DNA of 64,000 nt from contig CAWUEW020000001.1 in assembly GCA_963921255.3 (NCBI GenBank), positions 1-64,000 of the forward strand. Direction: 5' to 3'. The translations under genes were made by a program, and so were the position numbers. The first letter of the stretch is position 1; the number at the start of each line of letters is the position of its first letter. The notes beneath the pieces are model-generated. The model was not told where the DNA came from. It was given only the letters and a program-made list of their open reading frames with translations, and made no database searches. This DNA comes from JANSYL01 sp963921255. Lineage in GTDB: Bacteria; Pseudomonadota; Alphaproteobacteria; Rhodobacterales; Rhodobacteraceae. Shown here piece by piece: positions 63,553-64,000 of this stretch.

Positions 63553-64000
63553 ATGCCGCTTTCCCGTCCTGTCGCGTTTGCCGCCATCTGTGCCTGTGCC
63601 ATGGGGGCTGGCCTCCACGACGCGCAGGCAAATCCAACCTACTCGGACGACATCAGCCGCTTCACCTTCGGGCTTTACTGCGCCCCGGAACCCAATGAAG
63701 AGCTTGTCGCGCCGGATACCGCCGCCGGGGTTGTGAACCTGATTGAAACGCCCGAGTTCTTCGCGGCCAGCACCATTGTGCCCGCAGAACTTGGCGTGGG
63801 CTTCGGGATCATGGCGCAGGCTGCGCCCGGCGTTCTGGCCGACCCGTTGCACATCACGATCACGCATCCCCCGTATCCAAACAGCGGGATCGCGGTCGAA
63901 CGTTGGCAAACCGATATCGACGATGCGACCGAAGGCCTTGTCGGCTTCAGCTTCGAGCACGACTACGAACTGGTGATCGGGGACTGGACCATTCAGGGCG
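63553..64000 (+). CDS. DUF3859-like exported protein (runs off the window)
   Basis: 149 residues are visible. A signal peptide (about 1-27, ending AQANP) is followed by FTFGLYCAPEPNEELVAPDT, FAASTIVPAELGVGFGIMAQ, ITITHPPYPNSGIAVERWQT and YELVIGDWTIQG, the order seen in DUF3859 proteins. The ATG at 63553 has GGAG 8 nt upstream. The C-terminus lies beyond the window. Function unknown, probably periplasmic. Confidence 0.72.
   Translation, partial: MPLSRPVAFAAICACAMGAGLHDAQANPTYSDDISRFTFGLYCAPEPNEELVAPDTAAGVVNLIETPEFFAASTIVPAELGVGFGIMAQAAPGVLADPLHITITHPPYPNSGIAVERWQTDIDDATEGLVGFSFEHDYELVIGDWTIQG

Overview
The window looks like a chromosomal segment of a marine-type alphaproteobacterium of the Rhodobacterales (roseobacter group). 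The evidence is high G+C content, two tuf genes, a DddL-type DMSP lyase, several Hint-domain secreted proteins, a ChvG/ChvI-HprK-RapZ-PTS cluster divergent from pckA, and a twin-helix small protein next to a PduO-type adenosyltransferase. No prophage, CRISPR array, insertion sequence or plasmid function was recognised.

Positions 1-41736 carry, mostly on the minus strand, the ancestral transcription/translation cluster in conserved order: tRNA-Trp, secE, nusG, rplKA, rplJL, rpoBC, rpsLG, fusA, tuf, then the S10 operon (rpsJ, rplCDW, rplB, rpsS, rplV, rpsC, rplP, rpmC). The order is kept but the cluster is interrupted at about eight junctions by accessory genes. Between rplP and rpmC lie TetR, SRPBCC, 2OG-oxygenase and DMSP lyase genes. 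Between rplW and rplB lie ArsR/AHSA1, ABM/TetR and an RTX-PA14-Hint protein. Between tuf and rpsJ lie a class V aminotransferase and a cysteine-repeat secreted protein. Between rpoC and rpsL lie an EamA transporter and a glycosyltransferase. Two Hint genes, one frameshifted, sit between rplA and rplJ; an alginate-lyase-like protein and a membrane-protein remnant sit between rplK and nusG; a SnoaL-like/HxlR pair sits between secE and tRNA-Trp. The S10 operon appears split into three transcription units. Candidate promoters lie before rpsJ, rplB and rpmC, and intrinsic terminators follow rplW and rplP.

Positions 40336-49104 hold gnd, a tandem array of three genes for an identical 77-residue secreted protein, a second tuf gene whose coding sequence and about 370 bp of 3' flank are nearly identical to the first, a lipoprotein gene, a cytochrome P450 lacking its I-helix region, and parC.

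Positions 49238-56040 carry mostly plus-strand housekeeping genes: an SH3 protein, an SDR enzyme, a small membrane protein, cobalamin adenosyltransferase, a hemolysin-III-like protein, etfBA, a convergent DUF6473-like gene and 3-hydroxybutyryl-CoA dehydrogenase. Positions 56062-61549 hold, on the minus strand, chvI-chvG-hprK-rapZ-EIIA-HPr and then an acyltransferase gene split by an in-frame amber codon. pckA (plus strand) is divergent from chvI. The window ends inside a DUF3859-like secreted protein gene.
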